From NCBI GenBank assembly GCA_025362765.1, contig JANYFI010000359.1:1-6503 (forward strand): DNA of 6,503 nt, written 5' to 3'. A program made the position numbers and the translations under genes. Below the pieces are notes generated by a model. That model saw nothing but the letters and a program-made list of their open reading frames with translations, was not told the DNA's origin and made no database searches. Of the stretch, positions 6,180 to 6,503 are shown piece after piece. How positions within the stretch are numbered: the stretch's first letter is position 1; each line of letters opens with the position of its first letter. The DNA comes from Ferruginibacter sp. GTDB lineage: Bacteria > Bacteroidota > Bacteroidia > Chitinophagales > Chitinophagaceae.

Positions 6180-6205
6180 TATTAGTATAATTGATAGCGG
6201 TTTAT
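6180..6205. repeat. IS630 terminal inverted repeat, transposase 5' side
   Basis: Read from 6205 downward it begins ATAAACCGCTATCAA and ends ATACTAATA. It matches the repeat at 5066-5091 in 24 of 26 positions. The transposase start lies 39 nt inside it. The TA at 6206-6207 pairs with the TA at 5064-5065 as the target duplication. Confidence 0.92.
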
Positions 6206-6221
6206 TATAAGTCGGAGGAAG

Positions 6222-6503
6222 CTACTTAAACCACCTGGTAACATAAGTTTTATAGTACTTCTGCGCCAACCAGGCTATACGGCGTTGTGTGGATTTTTTT
6301 TTAGTAGAAATACCGGCAGATAACAACCCAATGTGCGACCCCTGCTCCGTTAACGGCGGATGAGCCCAAAACATTTTTATTACCGTTCTCTCAATAAGCG
6401 TATTGTGCCACCAGTCAATTACCTGCCTGCATTTATTTGTTTCAAGATCGGCCAGTATACTTTTAGCCGCCTGCAAATCGATTAGGTAAGCACCTGCGCA
6501 ACG
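6222..6503 (-). CDS. Probable glycosyltransferase family 25-like protein, C-terminal part only
   Basis: The frame is open from the right window edge (first codon 6503-6501) to TAG at 6224-6222, giving 93 visible residues. The TTG at 6476 is internal, since the frame continues upstream with RCAGAYLIDLQAAKSIL. I recognise no catalytic motif with certainty. The order AGAYLID-AA--IL (resembling the G-HAYLIS--GA--LL block), then VIDWWHNTLI, then HPPLTEQGSHIGLLSAGI resembles the C-terminal third of family 25 (LPS biosynthesis) glycosyltransferases, which transfer sugars to LPS or other glycans on the cytoplasmic side. The last 30 residues are basic and aromatic (KKKSTQRR, YYKTYVTRWFK). No membrane segment is visible. 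Convergent with the rfb genes and in the same locus, it may assemble the polysaccharide from their sugars, but the family call is tentative and the donor unknown. Confidence 0.5.
   Translation of the reverse strand, partial: RCAGAYLIDLQAAKSILADLETNKCRQVIDWWHNTLIERTVIKMFWAHPPLTEQGSHIGLLSAGISTKKKSTQRRIAWLAQKYYKTYVTRWFK

Larger units (their letters stand above)
5066..6205 (-). mobile_element. Complete IS630-family insertion sequence, about 1140 bp
   Basis: Both ends carry matching terminal inverted repeats of 26 bp (24 identical), each beginning ATAAACCGCTATCAA. Each end is flanked outside by TA (5064-5065 and 6206-6207), the duplicated target expected of the IS630/Tc1-mariner group. The exact tip is uncertain by a few bases because the surroundings are TA-rich. 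Inside is a - strand transposase in two overlapping frames with helix-turn-helix and DDE domains. The element lies between the rfbD stop and the stop of the opposing glycosyltransferase-like gene, and removing it with one TA leaves a gap of about 36 bp between the two stops. It therefore disrupts no gene. Intact ends and intact catalytic residues suggest a recent, possibly still mobile copy. Its transcription runs antisense toward rfbD. Confidence 0.92.

Overview
The window looks like part of a surface-polysaccharide (O-antigen, capsule or exopolysaccharide) locus from a Bacteroidota bacterium, perhaps Chitinophagaceae-like. This is inferred from AT-rich DNA, start codons preceded by A-rich stretches rather than clear Shine-Dalgarno sequences, tightly spaced sugar-nucleotide genes and a purine-rich heptamer repeat. 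The lineage is not proven by anything here.

Layout: (1) 1-971, the + strand gene for a UDP-glucuronate decarboxylase (UDP-xylose synthase), cut at its 5' end by the window edge. (2) 994-1033, a perfect 18-bp-stem hairpin, probably a terminator. (3) 1137-2429, a UDP-N-acetyl-hexosamine 6-dehydrogenase of the TviB/WbpO type. (4) 2435-2532, fourteen tandem heptamers, followed by a weak stem-loop. (5) 2610-3596, a UDP-GlcNAc 4-epimerase of the WbpP/TviC type. (6) 3611-4165 rfbC and 4174-5043 rfbD, the last two steps of dTDP-L-rhamnose synthesis. (7) 5066-6205, a complete IS630-family insertion sequence on the - strand with 26-bp terminal inverted repeats, flanked by TA. (8) 6222-6503, the 3' end of a - strand gene, probably a family 25-like glycosyltransferase, convergent with the rfb genes.

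How the genes fit together: three activated-sugar supplies are encoded side by side. These are UDP-xylose from UDP-glucuronate, a UDP-HexNAc uronate (most simply UDP-GalNAcA, made by the WbpP/WbpO-like pair from UDP-GlcNAc), and dTDP-L-rhamnose. The first two rhamnose genes (rfbA, rfbB) and a UDP-glucose dehydrogenase are not in view. The glycosyltransferase fragment is consistent with the same locus continuing to the right.

Most unusual feature: the IS630 transposase is split into two overlapping frames. At the junction there is an A AAA AAC heptamer inside a run of eight A, an AGGA sequence 9 nt upstream and a perfect 8-bp stem 5 nt downstream. This is the layout of a programmed -1 ribosomal frameshift site, and it predicts a fusion of about 351 residues with all three acidic catalytic residues. 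I found no evidence for a wholly new multi-gene system; the rest is a conventional sugar-nucleotide cluster.
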